56,921 nt of DNA from DATGMS01 sp040905145 (GCA_040905145.1 JBBDSC010000030.1:1-56921), one strand, 5' to 3'. Shown: positions 33,488 through 43,410, counted from the stretch's first letter. Notes: generated by a model not told the origin, from the letters alone. Made by a program: numbers and translations.

Positions 33488-33715
33488 ATGTGGATAGAAG
33501 AAGATAATAAGCTGAAAAAAACATTTGAATTCGAGGACTTTACAGAGGCATTTGCCTTTATGACCCGTGTTGCATTTTTAGCCGAAGCCCAGAACCACCA
33601 TCCCAATTGGAGTAATGTGTACAATAAAGTTATTATTGAATTGACCACCCACGATCAAGAAAACACCGTTACCCAAAAAGATAAGGAATTGGCCAAGGCT
33701 ATTGATAAGCTATAA
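33488..33715 (+). CDS. Pterin-4a-carbinolamine dehydratase family protein
   Basis: 75 residues. The active-site pattern is complete: AEAQNHHPNWSNVYNKVIIELTTHD, with His37, His38, Pro39, Trp41 and His55. The family dehydrates 4a-hydroxy-tetrahydropterin. No phenylalanine hydroxylase is in the window, and many bacteria use such proteins in molybdopterin metabolism or as small cofactors; the substrate is open. It is shorter than typical (about 95-100 residues), lacking the first helix seen in many members. It is 12 bases after the DUF493 gene. Confidence 0.85.
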   Translation: MWIEEDNKLKKTFEFEDFTEAFAFMTRVAFLAEAQNHHPNWSNVYNKVIIELTTHDQENTVTQKDKELAKAIDKL

Positions 33716-33716
33716 A

Positions 33717-34418
33717 ATGCCCACACCGCTGCGTACGGACCTATATTTAGTGCCTACTCCTATAGGTAATTTAAAAGATATTACCCTAAGAGCTATTGAA
33801 GTGCTCAAATCAGTTGATGTAATTTTGGCGGAAGATACCCGGACCACAGGCAAACTGCTGAAGCATTTTGAGATACAAAGGCCACTCCAGAGCTACCACA
33901 TCTTCAATGAGCATAAAACCATGGAAAGATTGGTGGAGAGAATGGAGAGGGGAGAGCAGATGGCGTTGGTAAGTGATGCTGGGACTCCAGGCATTTCTGA
34001 TCCCGGCTTTCTATTGGTGAGAGCGGTAAGGGATGTCGGTTTAACGGTGAACTGTTTGCCTGGAGCTACCGCTTTTGTGCCCGCACTGGTCAATTCCGGT
34101 TTGCCGAATGATCGTTTTGTCTTTGAAGGATTTTTGCCCCACAAAAAGGGTAGGAAAACACGTATCGAAAACCTGATGGAAGAAACCCGGACGATGGTTT
34201 TTTATGAGTCTCCTTATCGATTGATGAAGACTCTCGAGCAATTCAGTTTGGCTTTTGGGGAAAATAGGATGGCATGTGTGTCAAGGGAGCTGACTAAAAT
34301 ATACGAGGAAAATGTAAAGGGAACTTTGCGGGAATTAATCACTTACTATCAGGAAAATCCTATAAAAGGGGAAATAGTATTAACCATAGCTGGAAAAAGT
34401 CAAAATGGATTTAAATAG
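33717..34418 (+). CDS. rsmI: 16S rRNA (cytidine1402-2'-O)-methyltransferase RsmI
   Basis: 233 residues from the ATG at 33717, which follows the previous stop directly; upstream codons in frame lie in the previous gene. LYLVPTPIGNLKDITLRAIEVL, ILAEDTRTTGKLLKHF, LVSDAGTPGISDPGFLLV and LPGATAFVPALVNSGLP are the tetrapyrrole-methylase signatures of RsmI. It methylates C1402 of 16S rRNA with RsmH. Its last 14 bases overlap the next gene. Confidence 0.97.
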   Translation: MPTPLRTDLYLVPTPIGNLKDITLRAIEVLKSVDVILAEDTRTTGKLLKHFEIQRPLQSYHIFNEHKTMERLVERMERGEQMALVSDAGTPGISDPGFLLVRAVRDVGLTVNCLPGATAFVPALVNSGLPNDRFVFEGFLPHKKGRKTRIENLMEETRTMVFYESPYRLMKTLEQFSLAFGENRMACVSRELTKIYEENVKGTLRELITYYQENPIKGEIVLTIAGKSQNGFK

Positions 34419-35193
34419 AATTTTGGAAAAGACCATTTCCATAAGCAAAGAGGCTGGGGCGTTTATAAGAAGAGAAAGACAGAACTTTGACCTGAGCTTG
34501 GTAGAGCAGAAGGGTTTTAACGACTTGGTTTCGTATGTAGACAAAAAAGCGGAAGAGATGATTGTGGATCAACTTCATAGATTGTTGCCTGAAGCAGGTT
34601 TTATTACAGAAGAAGGTACCAATACAACCAGGGGAGAGACCTACAACTGGATAATAGACCCCCTGGATGGCACCACGAATTTTGTTCATGGGATTCCAGT
34701 TTATTCTGTAAGCATTGGACTTCAGGAAAATGAGGAGATTATACTGGGAGTGGTATACGAGGTTAATAAAAGTGAATGCTTTTATGCGATCAGAGGTAGT
34801 GGGGCTTTCTGTAACGAAATTCCGATCCAGGTAAGTTCAACTTCAGTTCTGGCTTCCAGCCTGTTTGCAACAGGATTTCCCTATAATGGCCTGGGCCGAA
34901 CAGATGCTTTTTTGGAAGTGCTTAAATCATTGATGGAAAAATCACATGGCTTTAGAAGGCTTGGAAGTGCTGCCGTGGATCTTTGCTATGTGGCTTGTGG
35001 CAGGGTAGATGGTTATTTTCAACATAATCTTAATGCCTATGATGTGGCAGGGGGTGCTATTATAGTAAAAGAAGCAGGGGGAAAAGTTACTGATTTTAAT
35101 GGAGGGGATAATTATATATTTGGTGGGGAAATTATGGCTTCCAACTCTAATGTACATTCAGAACTCCTTATTGAGTTAAACAAATTTTGGTAA
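34405..35193 (+). CDS. suhB: Inositol monophosphatase family protein
   Basis: 262 residues. Metal site: Glu70 in GFITEEGT, Asp85 and Asp88 in WIIDPLDGTTNFVHG. The second motif, NAYDVAGGAIIVKEAGGKVTDF, carries Asp213 with Tyr in place of the usual Trp before it. It hydrolyses inositol-1-phosphate or related phosphates; the E. coli homologue SuhB also acts in rRNA transcription. It overlaps rsmI by 14 bases, so the two are coupled. Substrate uncertain. Confidence 0.9.
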   Translation: MDLNRILEKTISISKEAGAFIRRERQNFDLSLVEQKGFNDLVSYVDKKAEEMIVDQLHRLLPEAGFITEEGTNTTRGETYNWIIDPLDGTTNFVHGIPVYSVSIGLQENEEIILGVVYEVNKSECFYAIRGSGAFCNEIPIQVSSTSVLASSLFATGFPYNGLGRTDAFLEVLKSLMEKSHGFRRLGSAAVDLCYVACGRVDGYFQHNLNAYDVAGGAIIVKEAGGKVTDFNGGDNYIFGGEIMASNSNVHSELLIELNKFW

Positions 35194-35453
35194 CCCTCCC
35201 CTTTATAGAAAATTATAAATACTTATTATGGAACTTCGTAAAACAAATAATGCATTATATTTGTTTTTGACAAATATTTATAAATATATTTGGTTGTAAG
35301 CATATATTTTACTACTTTTCTGGTGATTATAACTTTAATAAAAGATTTTAATAATTCATTCTTTTTCATATTTATATAGAATTGTTAAGTCAGAAAAATG
35401 AATTGTTATCGTTATAGTTTTAAATAGATTCACCCGGATTAATTAATGTAAAA
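35194..35453. other. Very AT-rich gap upstream of the Rossmann oxidoreductase
   Basis: 260 bases with strong A+T bias. Two exact TAnnTTTG boxes lie at 35256-35263 and 35285-35292; the second has a TTTG 21 bases upstream (35260-35263) and would give a leader of about 155 bases. I see no riboswitch or gene. Confidence 0.45.
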
Positions 35454-36068
35454 ATGACTTTAGGTATTATAGGAGAAACTAAATTAGCAGCAACTTTAGG
35501 AAATAGGTTTATCGCCCGAGGTGTAGATGTGGTTTTTGGAGTGAGGGAAGAGTTCAACTCGCAGCTCATTGAGTGGAAGATACTACAATTGCAAAAGAGT
35601 AAAGTGTCAGGGTATTGCGAAGCAATAAAGGATGCCGACATTATATTGATTTGTTGCGAAAATGAAAACTTGCCAATCATTTGCAATTGTTTAATTAATT
35701 CTACTATTAAGGAGAAGTTAATTATCGATTGTACCAATGGTCAATATCAACCGGAATTAGGTTGTAATACCTCATATATTCAAAAAATTTCAGGTCATAA
35801 AAAGGTAATAAAGGCTTTTAACAATCTAGGCTTGGATTACCCACATTCTGACCCTTTGGGATTGGTTAAGGAAACTTATTACTGTGGGGACGAATCGGCT
35901 GATAAATCCACGGCAAAACGCCTGATAGAATTGATCGGCCTAAAGGCAATAGATGCCGGCAAATTAAAAAATGCCTTTCTGTTGGAAGCAGTTTATCATT
36001 TAAGGCAAGAAATATCATTTCTGAAAACCGGGGGAATGGATTGTCATTTTCGGTTATTGACGGTGTGA
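35454..36068 (+). CDS. F420-/NADP-dependent oxidoreductase-like Rossmann protein
   Basis: 204 residues. The nucleotide-binding start is MTLGIIGETKLAATLGNRF, a variant of GxIGxTxxA as in NADP:F420 oxidoreductase-like proteins (a diverse superfamily that also acts on other substrates). IKDADIILICCENENLP and LIIDCTNGQY match the end of strand and loop that contact the cofactor, and KVIKAFNNLGLDY is the family KAFN motif. Length is near the family norm. The first part is compositionally AT-rich and the flanks are long non-coding, so it may be a recent arrival. The substrate is unknown. Confidence 0.72.
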   Translation: MTLGIIGETKLAATLGNRFIARGVDVVFGVREEFNSQLIEWKILQLQKSKVSGYCEAIKDADIILICCENENLPIICNCLINSTIKEKLIIDCTNGQYQPELGCNTSYIQKISGHKKVIKAFNNLGLDYPHSDPLGLVKETYYCGDESADKSTAKRLIELIGLKAIDAGKLKNAFLLEAVYHLRQEISFLKTGGMDCHFRLLTV

Positions 36069-36236
36069 TACTAAAGTTGCTTATTCAATAAATCAAGACT
36101 ATTTGTCAGGAAACATTTTTTTTCGTTTGAAACATTTGCTATAAGCTGTCTTTAGCGGTTTTTAAAATAATTGGGTACTGTTTTTGTTGATATTAAAGGG
36201 AAAATTAATTGAATTCCGAATTGGATAAGCAAAGGC

Positions 36237-39221
36237 TTGATGAAAAAGACTCTATTTGTAGTGTTGACAATTTTTGCCGTTTTATTGGTAGTCCTCATTG
36301 CTGTTCCATTTGTTTTTAAAGATAAAATCCTGGAACGGGTAGACAAGGAAATTGCTGGGGCAGTAAATGCTCAGGTGTTTTATGATTATGACAATATCAG
36401 CCTTAGTGTATTCAAAAGTTTTCCCAGTATATCCGCTACCATTGAAGAGTTTGGAATAAAGGGGAATCCTCCTTTTCAGAATGACACCTTGCTCCATGTG
36501 AATCAACTACAGGTTGATTTAAATTTAAAATCAGTAATCTTTGACGATACCCCGGAACTTACAGGGGTACATTTAAATGGGGGAAGCATATATGTCAAGG
36601 TTTTGGAAGATGGAACTGCTAATTATGATATTGCAGTTGAAGCAGCGGAAGAATCCAACCACAATTCTTCGGAATTTAATTTAGGGGTTAATCTTATTGA
36701 AATAAGTGACCTTAACCTTATCTATGATGATAGGCAAATGCAGTTTTTTGTGGCCTTGGCAGATCTTTATATGCGAGGTTCGGGGGATTTTTCCTCAGAA
36801 ATTTATGATCTTTTAGCCAAAGCGGATGTCAATATCGTGCGGTTGGACTATGAAGACACCAATTATCTAAACAATAAAAACTTAGGCTTGGATACACGGA
36901 TCAATGTGGATTTGGGTAAGATGGTGTTTGGTATTGAAGAGGCTGATATTTCGTTGAATGACTTCTATTTTGGAGTGGATGGATACATGGCCATGCCGGC
37001 CGATGATATGGAATTTGACATGACTTTTGCCGGCAAGGAAAATAGCTTTAAAAGTATTCTTTCCCTGGTACCGGGGATTTTTACCGAATCATTCGATGGA
37101 TTGGAGACTTCTGGGACAATGGATTTTCAAGGCTTTCTAAAAGGAAGCTATAATGAAAACTCCTTTCCTGCTTTCGAAGTGGGCTTGGTTGTTGAAGAGG
37201 GAATGTTCCAGTATCCGGATTTGCCAAAACCGGTTAGTGATGTTAACATCAATATGTTGGTAAAAAACGAGACCAATAACCTGGATAACACCCAAATTAA
37301 TATTTCGGATTTTGAATTGAATTTTGGGAGCAATCCCATATCAGGAAGGCTTTTACTTGAAAATTTAGTCACCTATGATTTAAATGGTCAATTAATGGGC
37401 AGGCTGAATTTAGAGGAATTGACTTCTATATTCCCGATAGAAGGGATGGAACTTAAAGGTTCTTTAAATGTAAATGCTACCGCAGATGGCCGGTATGACA
37501 GCGTGGCTAACACAATTCCGCATATAGATGCAGTCATGGTGCTGAACAATGGCTATATAAAAAGTACAGAATATCCCGCCCCTATCGAAAACCTGAATAT
37601 TAACCTAACGGCAATCAATAATACAGGCAGAATGAACGACCTTTTGGTAGATCTGTCTTCTTTTGGATTTGATCTTGAAGGGGAGTCCATCAAAGGGAAT
37701 CTAAAAGTTAATGATCTGGATCGTTTAAATTGGGATGGGGAAATATTTGGAACGATGGATTTGGGTAAAGTGGCTACCATTTTCCCCATGGAAGATGTGA
37801 TTTTAGAAGGAAGAATAGTGGTAGGAATTGATTCCAAAGGTAATTATGAAGATGTTGAAGCTTCAAGGTACAATCGACTTGAAGCAAAAGGGAATATAGA
37901 ATTAACTGATTTTTATTATGCTGATATAAATTTACCACAAGGTATCAGGATCCGGTCCGCTAGAGGTGATTTTTCGCCCGATGCCATTAACCTGACGGAT
38001 TTCAATGCGAGGTTAGGGGAAAGTCCGCTTACTGCTACAGGTAGCTTGACCAACTATTTAGCGTATCTATTTGGCGAAAATGAAGTGCTTCAGGGAAATT
38101 TGAATTTGTATTCTTCTAAATTTAACGTCAATGAGTGGATGACAGGAACGTCAGAGATTGAGGATACAACAGAACTCTCCGTTATTGAATTACCAAGAGA
38201 CATTGATTTTACCATGGCGGTAAAGGCAGACGAGGTGCTTTATGATAATTTAACCCTTAGTGAAGTCAATGGTTCCATGACTTTAAAGGATGGGATACTT
38301 TCTTTTAATAATGCTACAATGAATACATTAGGGGGTAAAATGGCTTTGGATGGTTCCTATAACTCCCAGGATATTTCTTCCCCTACATTTGATATGACTT
38401 TCGATGTGTCGTCTATAAGTATTCAGGAAGCTTTTAAATCATTTAACACCGTAAGAGCTTTTGCCCCTATAGCGCAACATGTCACTGGGAATTTCACGAC
38501 AAAATTTGGTCTTTCGGGAATGTTGGGACCGGATATGATGCCGGTTTTACCTTCTTTGGATGGGAATGGATTAATTAAAGTAACCGAGGCAGCTTTACGT
38601 GACAGTAAAATCCTTGAAGGGATTACCAGTTTGACCAAGTTGGAAGATACGAAATCCATTAACTTCAGAAATTTAAATATTTCAGCGGAAATTGCCGATG
38701 GTATGCTCCAGCTAAGACCTTTTGACGTAAGTCTTTGGGGCTATGAGGCCGAAGTGCAAGGAAGTACAGGGTTTGATGGATCTATCAATTACTTGGTCAA
38801 TATGGAGGTTCCTGTGGAGAAGTTTGGCACTCAGGCCAATAATTTATTGTCTAATCTTACCAAGACGGATTTATCGACAACCACCATTCCCCTTGCCTTT
38901 AACCTTCAGGGAAACTACGCCAATCCCAAAATTAGCCTTGTGGGTGGGGATAATATAGAAGGTTATGTAACCAATGTCCTTAAATCCCGTGTTTCTTCCG
39001 TTACCACACAAGTTCAGGAAGATTTGGCTGCTGAATTCAAAGCGAAGGAAGACAGTTTAAAGCAGGAATTAAGGACAAAGGCAGAAGTGGCCAAAGACAG
39101 TGCTAAAATGGAGGCAGAAAAAATCATCAACCAAACCAAAGACAAAGCAGTCGATGAATTGAAAGGTTTACTCAAAGGGTTTGGGAGGAAGTCAAAAGCG
39201 AAGCCCGATACTGTTCAATAA
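36237..39221 (+). CDS. AsmA-family large envelope protein
   Basis: 994 residues. One membrane helix at about 4-25 (LFVVLTIFAVLLVVLIAVPFVF) anchors a very long periplasmic part built of repeated beta-strand segments (patterns such as GNLKVNDLDRLNWDGEIFGT). The C-terminal AsmA-like domain (about 780-930) has IKVTEAALRDSKILEGITSLTK and the MEVPVEKFG strand. It ends in a Lys/Glu-rich coiled coil (935-990). AsmA proteins are thought to form hydrophobic grooves for lipid transport between the membranes. The gene is alone, flanked by non-coding DNA. Confidence 0.87.
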   Translation: MMKKTLFVVLTIFAVLLVVLIAVPFVFKDKILERVDKEIAGAVNAQVFYDYDNISLSVFKSFPSISATIEEFGIKGNPPFQNDTLLHVNQLQVDLNLKSVIFDDTPELTGVHLNGGSIYVKVLEDGTANYDIAVEAAEESNHNSSEFNLGVNLIEISDLNLIYDDRQMQFFVALADLYMRGSGDFSSEIYDLLAKADVNIVRLDYEDTNYLNNKNLGLDTRINVDLGKMVFGIEEADISLNDFYFGVDGYMAMPADDMEFDMTFAGKENSFKSILSLVPGIFTESFDGLETSGTMDFQGFLKGSYNENSFPAFEVGLVVEEGMFQYPDLPKPVSDVNINMLVKNETNNLDNTQINISDFELNFGSNPISGRLLLENLVTYDLNGQLMGRLNLEELTSIFPIEGMELKGSLNVNATADGRYDSVANTIPHIDAVMVLNNGYIKSTEYPAPIENLNINLTAINNTGRMNDLLVDLSSFGFDLEGESIKGNLKVNDLDRLNWDGEIFGTMDLGKVATIFPMEDVILEGRIVVGIDSKGNYEDVEASRYNRLEAKGNIELTDFYYADINLPQGIRIRSARGDFSPDAINLTDFNARLGESPLTATGSLTNYLAYLFGENEVLQGNLNLYSSKFNVNEWMTGTSEIEDTTELSVIELPRDIDFTMAVKADEVLYDNLTLSEVNGSMTLKDGILSFNNATMNTLGGKMALDGSYNSQDISSPTFDMTFDVSSISIQEAFKSFNTVRAFAPIAQHVTGNFTTKFGLSGMLGPDMMPVLPSLDGNGLIKVTEAALRDSKILEGITSLTKLEDTKSINFRNLNISAEIADGMLQLRPFDVSLWGYEAEVQGSTGFDGSINYLVNMEVPVEKFGTQANNLLSNLTKTDLSTTTIPLAFNLQGNYANPKISLVGGDNIEGYVTNVLKSRVSSVTTQVQEDLAAEFKAKEDSLKQELRTKAEVAKDSAKMEAEKIINQTKDKAVDELKGLLKGFGRKSKAKPDTVQ

Positions 39222-39299
39222 GGGCCTTCTGAGACCTGAGTTCCTCTGGCGCGCCTCTGCGCACCATATCCCATTTTATAACTATTGCAGAGTTAGCTG

Positions 39300-39455
39300 A
39301 TTTTATGGATAAATCACAAAACACAAAATTCAAATACCAAATAAGCTCCAAATCCGGATTTCTAAATTCCAAACCGGTAGCAATCCCAATCGCAGGTTTT
39401 TGAATTTTATATTTTGGTCATTGTTTGTTTTTTGCTTATTGTCATTTGGAACTTC
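39300..39455. repeat. AT-rich dispersed intergenic element
   Basis: From about 39316 one half reads CACAAAACACAAAATTCAAA, TACCAAATAAGCTCCAAATCC; from about 39395 the other half reads GGTTTTTGAATTTTATATTT, TTGCTTATTGTCATTTGGAAC, which is its rough reverse complement. This CAAAATTCCAAATACCAAAT-like design is common between genes of environmental bacteria. No gene lies in 39222-39472. Confidence 0.5.
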
Positions 39456-39472
39456 TTCTGACTTCCTTATGC

Positions 39473-40387
39473 TCAGCCCATTAGAAAATACCAACCCGTA
39501 AGTGTCAGGAAAGAAAGCGGAATGCCTATTCCAACCATTAAAGAAGCCAGCTTGGGGTTAAGACCATGACTGATGGCAATAATTGATCCTGATATCATTG
39601 GGGCCATGCCCGCTTCCATTACACTCACCTGATATATAAGCTTATCCATAGGACTATTACCCAATATTAGCCTATAAAGTAGGAAGATGACCAAAGGAAT
39701 GAAAACAAGCTTGAAAATTAAACCATACCAAAGAGTTGGCAGCTTGATCTCTTGCAGCCGCACCTTGGTTTGTAACCCTACAGAGACCAAGGCAATTGGC
39801 GTAAGAGTTAAAGTGAAGCTTTCAAGAATATTTCTGGATATTCCTACAGGTTTTGTTCCCATTAGGTTCATGGCAAGGGCAATAACAAAAAACAGAAAAG
39901 GAGGAAACAATAAAATGCTTTTTGTTATGTCTCGTTTTCTTTTTTGCTTATCGCTGTATATGGAGGCTGCGATGATTGCAAAACTACTGACCAGGATAAA
40001 AGAGCCCGGTTGATCGATCAAAATGGCTATTTTTAACCCTTCTGCTCCATAAATAGCTTCTATAATAGGGATACCAATAAAGGACGTATTTGCTAAACCT
40101 GCTGTAATGACAAGGCAACCGATGGTACCACGGTCCCATTTTTTTATTTTACCTAGGAAACCAAAGGATGCCCAAGACATAAAGAAGCCGATCCAGGCCA
40201 CTAACACAGGGAGTATAAGCTCAGTGCTGATGGTAATCTCCGGAATGTATAGAATGGCAATGGCGGGTAGCACTATATAAATCAAATAGGCATTGAGGGT
40301 TTTAGGGGCATTTCCTGGAAAATCAGGTATCCGCTGAAGAAATATTCCTATAATTAAGGAGACGATTACCAAAAGGATATTGGTCAT
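39473..40387 (-). CDS. AEC-family (auxin efflux carrier-like) transporter
   Basis: 304 residues with about ten membrane segments, family length. PDFPGNAPKTLNAYLIYIVLPA at the start and LVITAGLANTSFIGIPIIEAIYG in the first repeat, with GTKPVGISRNILESFTLTLTPIALVSVG in the second, fit the AEC fold (PF03547). Related bacterial proteins export or import malonate, malate or other small acids; substrate unknown. It is transcribed alone. Confidence 0.85.
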   Translation of the reverse strand: MTNILLVIVSLIIGIFLQRIPDFPGNAPKTLNAYLIYIVLPAIAILYIPEITISTELILPVLVAWIGFFMSWASFGFLGKIKKWDRGTIGCLVITAGLANTSFIGIPIIEAIYGAEGLKIAILIDQPGSFILVSSFAIIAASIYSDKQKRKRDITKSILLFPPFLFFVIALAMNLMGTKPVGISRNILESFTLTLTPIALVSVGLQTKVRLQEIKLPTLWYGLIFKLVFIPLVIFLLYRLILGNSPMDKLIYQVSVMEAGMAPMISGSIIAISHGLNPKLASLMVGIGIPLSFLTLTGWYFLMG

Positions 40388-40470
40388 GGCTCAGGTAGTG
40401 AGGTTTTTAATAAAATCCGCATTTTTATTGCAAATGGATCAAAGGAGAAAGCAATCTGAACAAGGTTGGT

Positions 40471-40851
40471 TTAAAACATCCCAAAATTTTTTCGCTTTTC
40501 TTTAAAATATTCCTTTAACTGAGGATAGGCCAAGCTCTCAGCTTCTGGAATACCTAATAGAGTAAGGTTAACATTTCCTTGTTCACCACTTTTGGAAACC
40601 TCTAAAGTTTCAATCATAAAAATGATTTCCTGTAAATTTAAGGTCATTTTTGATTTTTCCGGATTTACCTTATACTCATTACCGTAAAAATCAATTACTT
40701 CAAAATATATTTCCCCGTCCAAAGGTGCTGCAAATATGCTTATTTCTTCGCCCCATTGGCTCTCCGGATAAGTTAGTTTGGCTATGAGTGCGGAAGGCCC
40801 TGTACCATCAAAATAAGAAGTCGGAGCATAATCAAAATCAATCATGTCCAA
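40471..40851 (-). CDS. Hypothetical 126-residue cytoplasmic protein
   Basis: No signal peptide or membrane segment. The first half is strand-rich (GPSALIAKLTYPESQWG, GEIYFEVIDFYGNEYKV), the second has a helix ending YPQLKEYFKEKRKNFGMF. I do not recognise a family. It is 83 bases from the AEC gene on the same strand, upstream of it, so co-transcription is possible. Confidence 0.6.
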   Translation of the reverse strand: MDMIDFDYAPTSYFDGTGPSALIAKLTYPESQWGEEISIFAAPLDGEIYFEVIDFYGNEYKVNPEKSKMTLNLQEIIFMIETLEVSKSGEQGNVNLTLLGIPEAESLAYPQLKEYFKEKRKNFGMF

Positions 40852-41003
40852 AATTAAGGGTAATCTTTGAGTAAATTGTTATTTAGCTATGTCTAAAAAT
40901 TAAATAAGATATATCTATAACTAATTTTTGAATTATTTAAAATATATAATAGCTTTGCCTAATACCACTTTGATCATTTCATTTTCAAATTGCTGGCAAA
41001 GTC

Positions 41004-43283
41004 ATGAAAACTTATAAACTTGGCATTTTTGTTATTTTGATGATGCTGTTCAGCAGTTTTTCCTTTGTGGGAGGAAAAAAGGATCTGGAAGGAAAAGTAG
41101 AGGATAAATCCACTAAAATGCCAATACCTGGAGTTGCTGTGTTTATCCCTGAACTAAACCGGGGGGTGGTTACTGACCACAATGGGCGTTTTACCTTGGC
41201 CACGTTACCTGATAGAGATCTAACCCTGCAGTTTTCTTTCTTGGGGTACAAAACCTTGATTACAAAAATAAATCCGGCCACTCTGAATGAAAAATTGATC
41301 ATCCAAATGGAAGAAACCACCACTACCATTGACGAAGTGGTGGTGTCCGGCGCTTATGTGATGAGCCGTGAAAATTCACCTATTGCTATTGAAAAAATAA
41401 ATCGGGATGAGCTTCTGAAAATGCCGTCGCCCAGTCTTATGTCCTCTCTGTCCAGGACCCCCGGGATCAATGAAGTTTCCCTCGGACCTGGGATCGGCAA
41501 ACCTGTCATCAGGGGTCTGTCTTTTAGCCGGGTGCTGTCGGTATATCAAGGTGCCAGATTTGAAAACCAACAATGGGGAGCTGATCATGGATTAGGGTTG
41601 AACGAAACAGGGATATCCAGTGTAGAAATCATCAAAGGACCCGCTTCTATCATATATGGTTCGGGGGCAATGGCAGGGGTTATTCACCTTGTCGAAGATC
41701 CTGATGCGGCTAGTGGAGATATAGAAGGGGACATCAACTTCCGGGCCTATAGCAACACCCTCGGGGCGAGGGGGGAAGCAGGGATAAAAGGTGCTTTGCA
41801 AAACGGCATGTCCTGGAGCCTCAGGGGAGCCTTGGAGTCTCATGCAGATTACAGAGATGGTGATCAGGAAACCATCGGAAACTCCCGCTTTAATACCCAA
41901 AACTTCAAGGGAGGCTTGGGTTTGCAAAAAAAATGGGGGGATACCAGGCTCCGTTATTCTTACTTGAGCCAACGCTTGGGGCTGATCAACGAACAAGAAC
42001 CTGCTGTGCTGGCCACCGGCCGCAATGATAGGAAGATGCAATTGCCCTTTCAGCAAGTTCAGGATGATTTTGTCAATTCAGAAACCAATGTCTATCTGGG
42101 TGAAGATCGGCTAAAACTCACCCTTGGGTATCATTGGAATATCAGGAAAGAAATAGAAAGTTATATGGATCAAGTGGACCTCGGTCTACGGCAGGAAAAT
42201 TTCATTTACGACATGAAATATTACAAGTCCCTGAACTCCGACCTGGAAGCCATATTTGGCGTCCAAGGGTTCTATCTTCAAAATAAAAACATCAAGAATT
42301 CCAATGCTATCCTTATTCCGGATGCCAACAAAGATGACCGCTCGGTATATGGTTTATTGAATTTCACAAAGCCCAAATGGATTTTGCAAGGTGGCTTACG
42401 ATATGATTACCGGAAAGTAGTGGCGGATGCCAGTGGGGATTATTTTATTGAATACGACTTTATTCTGCCCGGCAATCCTGAAAAAAGACAGTTAAACCGC
42501 TCATTTGATGGAATCACTGGCAGCGGTGGCGCTACTTTTAAACCATCTGAAAGGTGGAGGCTCCGATTAAATGTGGCTTCTGGGTTCCGGGCTCCTGATT
42601 TGGCTGAGCTGTTTTCCAATGGTCCCCATCCGGGCACTTCCCGCTTTGAATCCGGTAATGCAGCGTTTGAGCGGGAACAAAATGTACAAACCGATCTTGG
42701 AATCAGGTACCAAAACCCGGAATTCACCGCGTCATTAGAAGGATTTTATAACCAGGTAAATAATTATATTTTCTTTGCCCCTACAGATGAGAGACGGGGA
42801 AATCTGACCGTTTGGAAATTTGAACAGGACCACGCAAGACTTTATGGAGGGGAAGCCTATTTGAAAATACACCCCTCAGTCATTAAATGGATATCAGGAT
42901 CCACTGCTTACAGCATGGTGATTGGCCAAAAGAGCTCCGACGATACTTATTTGCCCTACATTCCTGCTTTTAAATGGAATCAGGAAATAAATTTAAAATT
43001 TAATGACATAGACAACTTCCAACAACCCTATGTCGGACTGGCAGGTTCTTTGTTTTTGGATCAAGACAGGGCTGCTCCACTGGAAGATGCCACTCCTGGA
43101 TATTTTTTGTTGGGCATCAATATGGGGGGAAGTTTCCTGCTTGGGAACCAAAAAATAGAGGCTTTTATAAGTGCCACTAATTTATTGAACCGGACCTATC
43201 TGGATCACCTTTCCCTATACAGGCCTTTTGGAGTTAACCAATTGGGGAGAAATAGTACTTTTCATCTGAAGATGGATTTTTAG
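41004..43283 (+). CDS. TonB-dependent receptor with carboxypeptidase-regulatory-like domain
   Basis: 759 residues. Signal peptide MKTYKLGIFVILMMLFSSFSF. A CarboxypepD_reg-like domain (about 28-105; LEGKVEDKSTKMPIPGVAVF, DHNGRFTLATLPD) precedes the TonB-box-like TTTIDEVVVSGAY, the plug (KPVIRGLSFSRVLSVYQGAR, ISSVEIIKGPASIIYGSGAMAG) and a 22-strand barrel ending FHLKMDF. It imports a ligand too large for porins using TonB. GARFENQQWGADHGL in the plug recalls metal (zinc or iron) receptors, but no SusD or metal-utilisation gene is next to it, so the ligand is open. Confidence 0.93.
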   Translation: MKTYKLGIFVILMMLFSSFSFVGGKKDLEGKVEDKSTKMPIPGVAVFIPELNRGVVTDHNGRFTLATLPDRDLTLQFSFLGYKTLITKINPATLNEKLIIQMEETTTTIDEVVVSGAYVMSRENSPIAIEKINRDELLKMPSPSLMSSLSRTPGINEVSLGPGIGKPVIRGLSFSRVLSVYQGARFENQQWGADHGLGLNETGISSVEIIKGPASIIYGSGAMAGVIHLVEDPDAASGDIEGDINFRAYSNTLGARGEAGIKGALQNGMSWSLRGALESHADYRDGDQETIGNSRFNTQNFKGGLGLQKKWGDTRLRYSYLSQRLGLINEQEPAVLATGRNDRKMQLPFQQVQDDFVNSETNVYLGEDRLKLTLGYHWNIRKEIESYMDQVDLGLRQENFIYDMKYYKSLNSDLEAIFGVQGFYLQNKNIKNSNAILIPDANKDDRSVYGLLNFTKPKWILQGGLRYDYRKVVADASGDYFIEYDFILPGNPEKRQLNRSFDGITGSGGATFKPSERWRLRLNVASGFRAPDLAELFSNGPHPGTSRFESGNAAFEREQNVQTDLGIRYQNPEFTASLEGFYNQVNNYIFFAPTDERRGNLTVWKFEQDHARLYGGEAYLKIHPSVIKWISGSTAYSMVIGQKSSDDTYLPYIPAFKWNQEINLKFNDIDNFQQPYVGLAGSLFLDQDRAAPLEDATPGYFLLGINMGGSFLLGNQKIEAFISATNLLNRTYLDHLSLYRPFGVNQLGRNSTFHLKMDF

Positions 43284-43379
43284 GAATATGAGTTGGAAAT
43301 ATATTTTATATGTATTATTTGTGGCTTATAAACCTCAATTTTTTTGCTTTAAAAATAACACAACCATTCACTTATTCAA

Positions 43380-43410
43380 TTGGAATATACGTTGTTTCGA
43401 ATTACTTTTG
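43380..43410 (+). promoter_or_regulatory. Candidate glyA promoter
   Basis: TACTTTTG at 43403-43410 matches TAnnTTTG and TTG at 43380-43382 is 20 bases upstream; the ATG is 24 bases further on. Confidence 0.65.

Noticed and set aside
35194..35453. Riboswitch or ncRNA in the long leader of the Rossmann gene
   Set aside because: The sequence is AT-rich without conserved helices or any riboswitch core that I could recognise.
41592..42056. Minus-strand frame in the TonB receptor
   Set aside because: Antisense shadow; the + strand carries a clear receptor.
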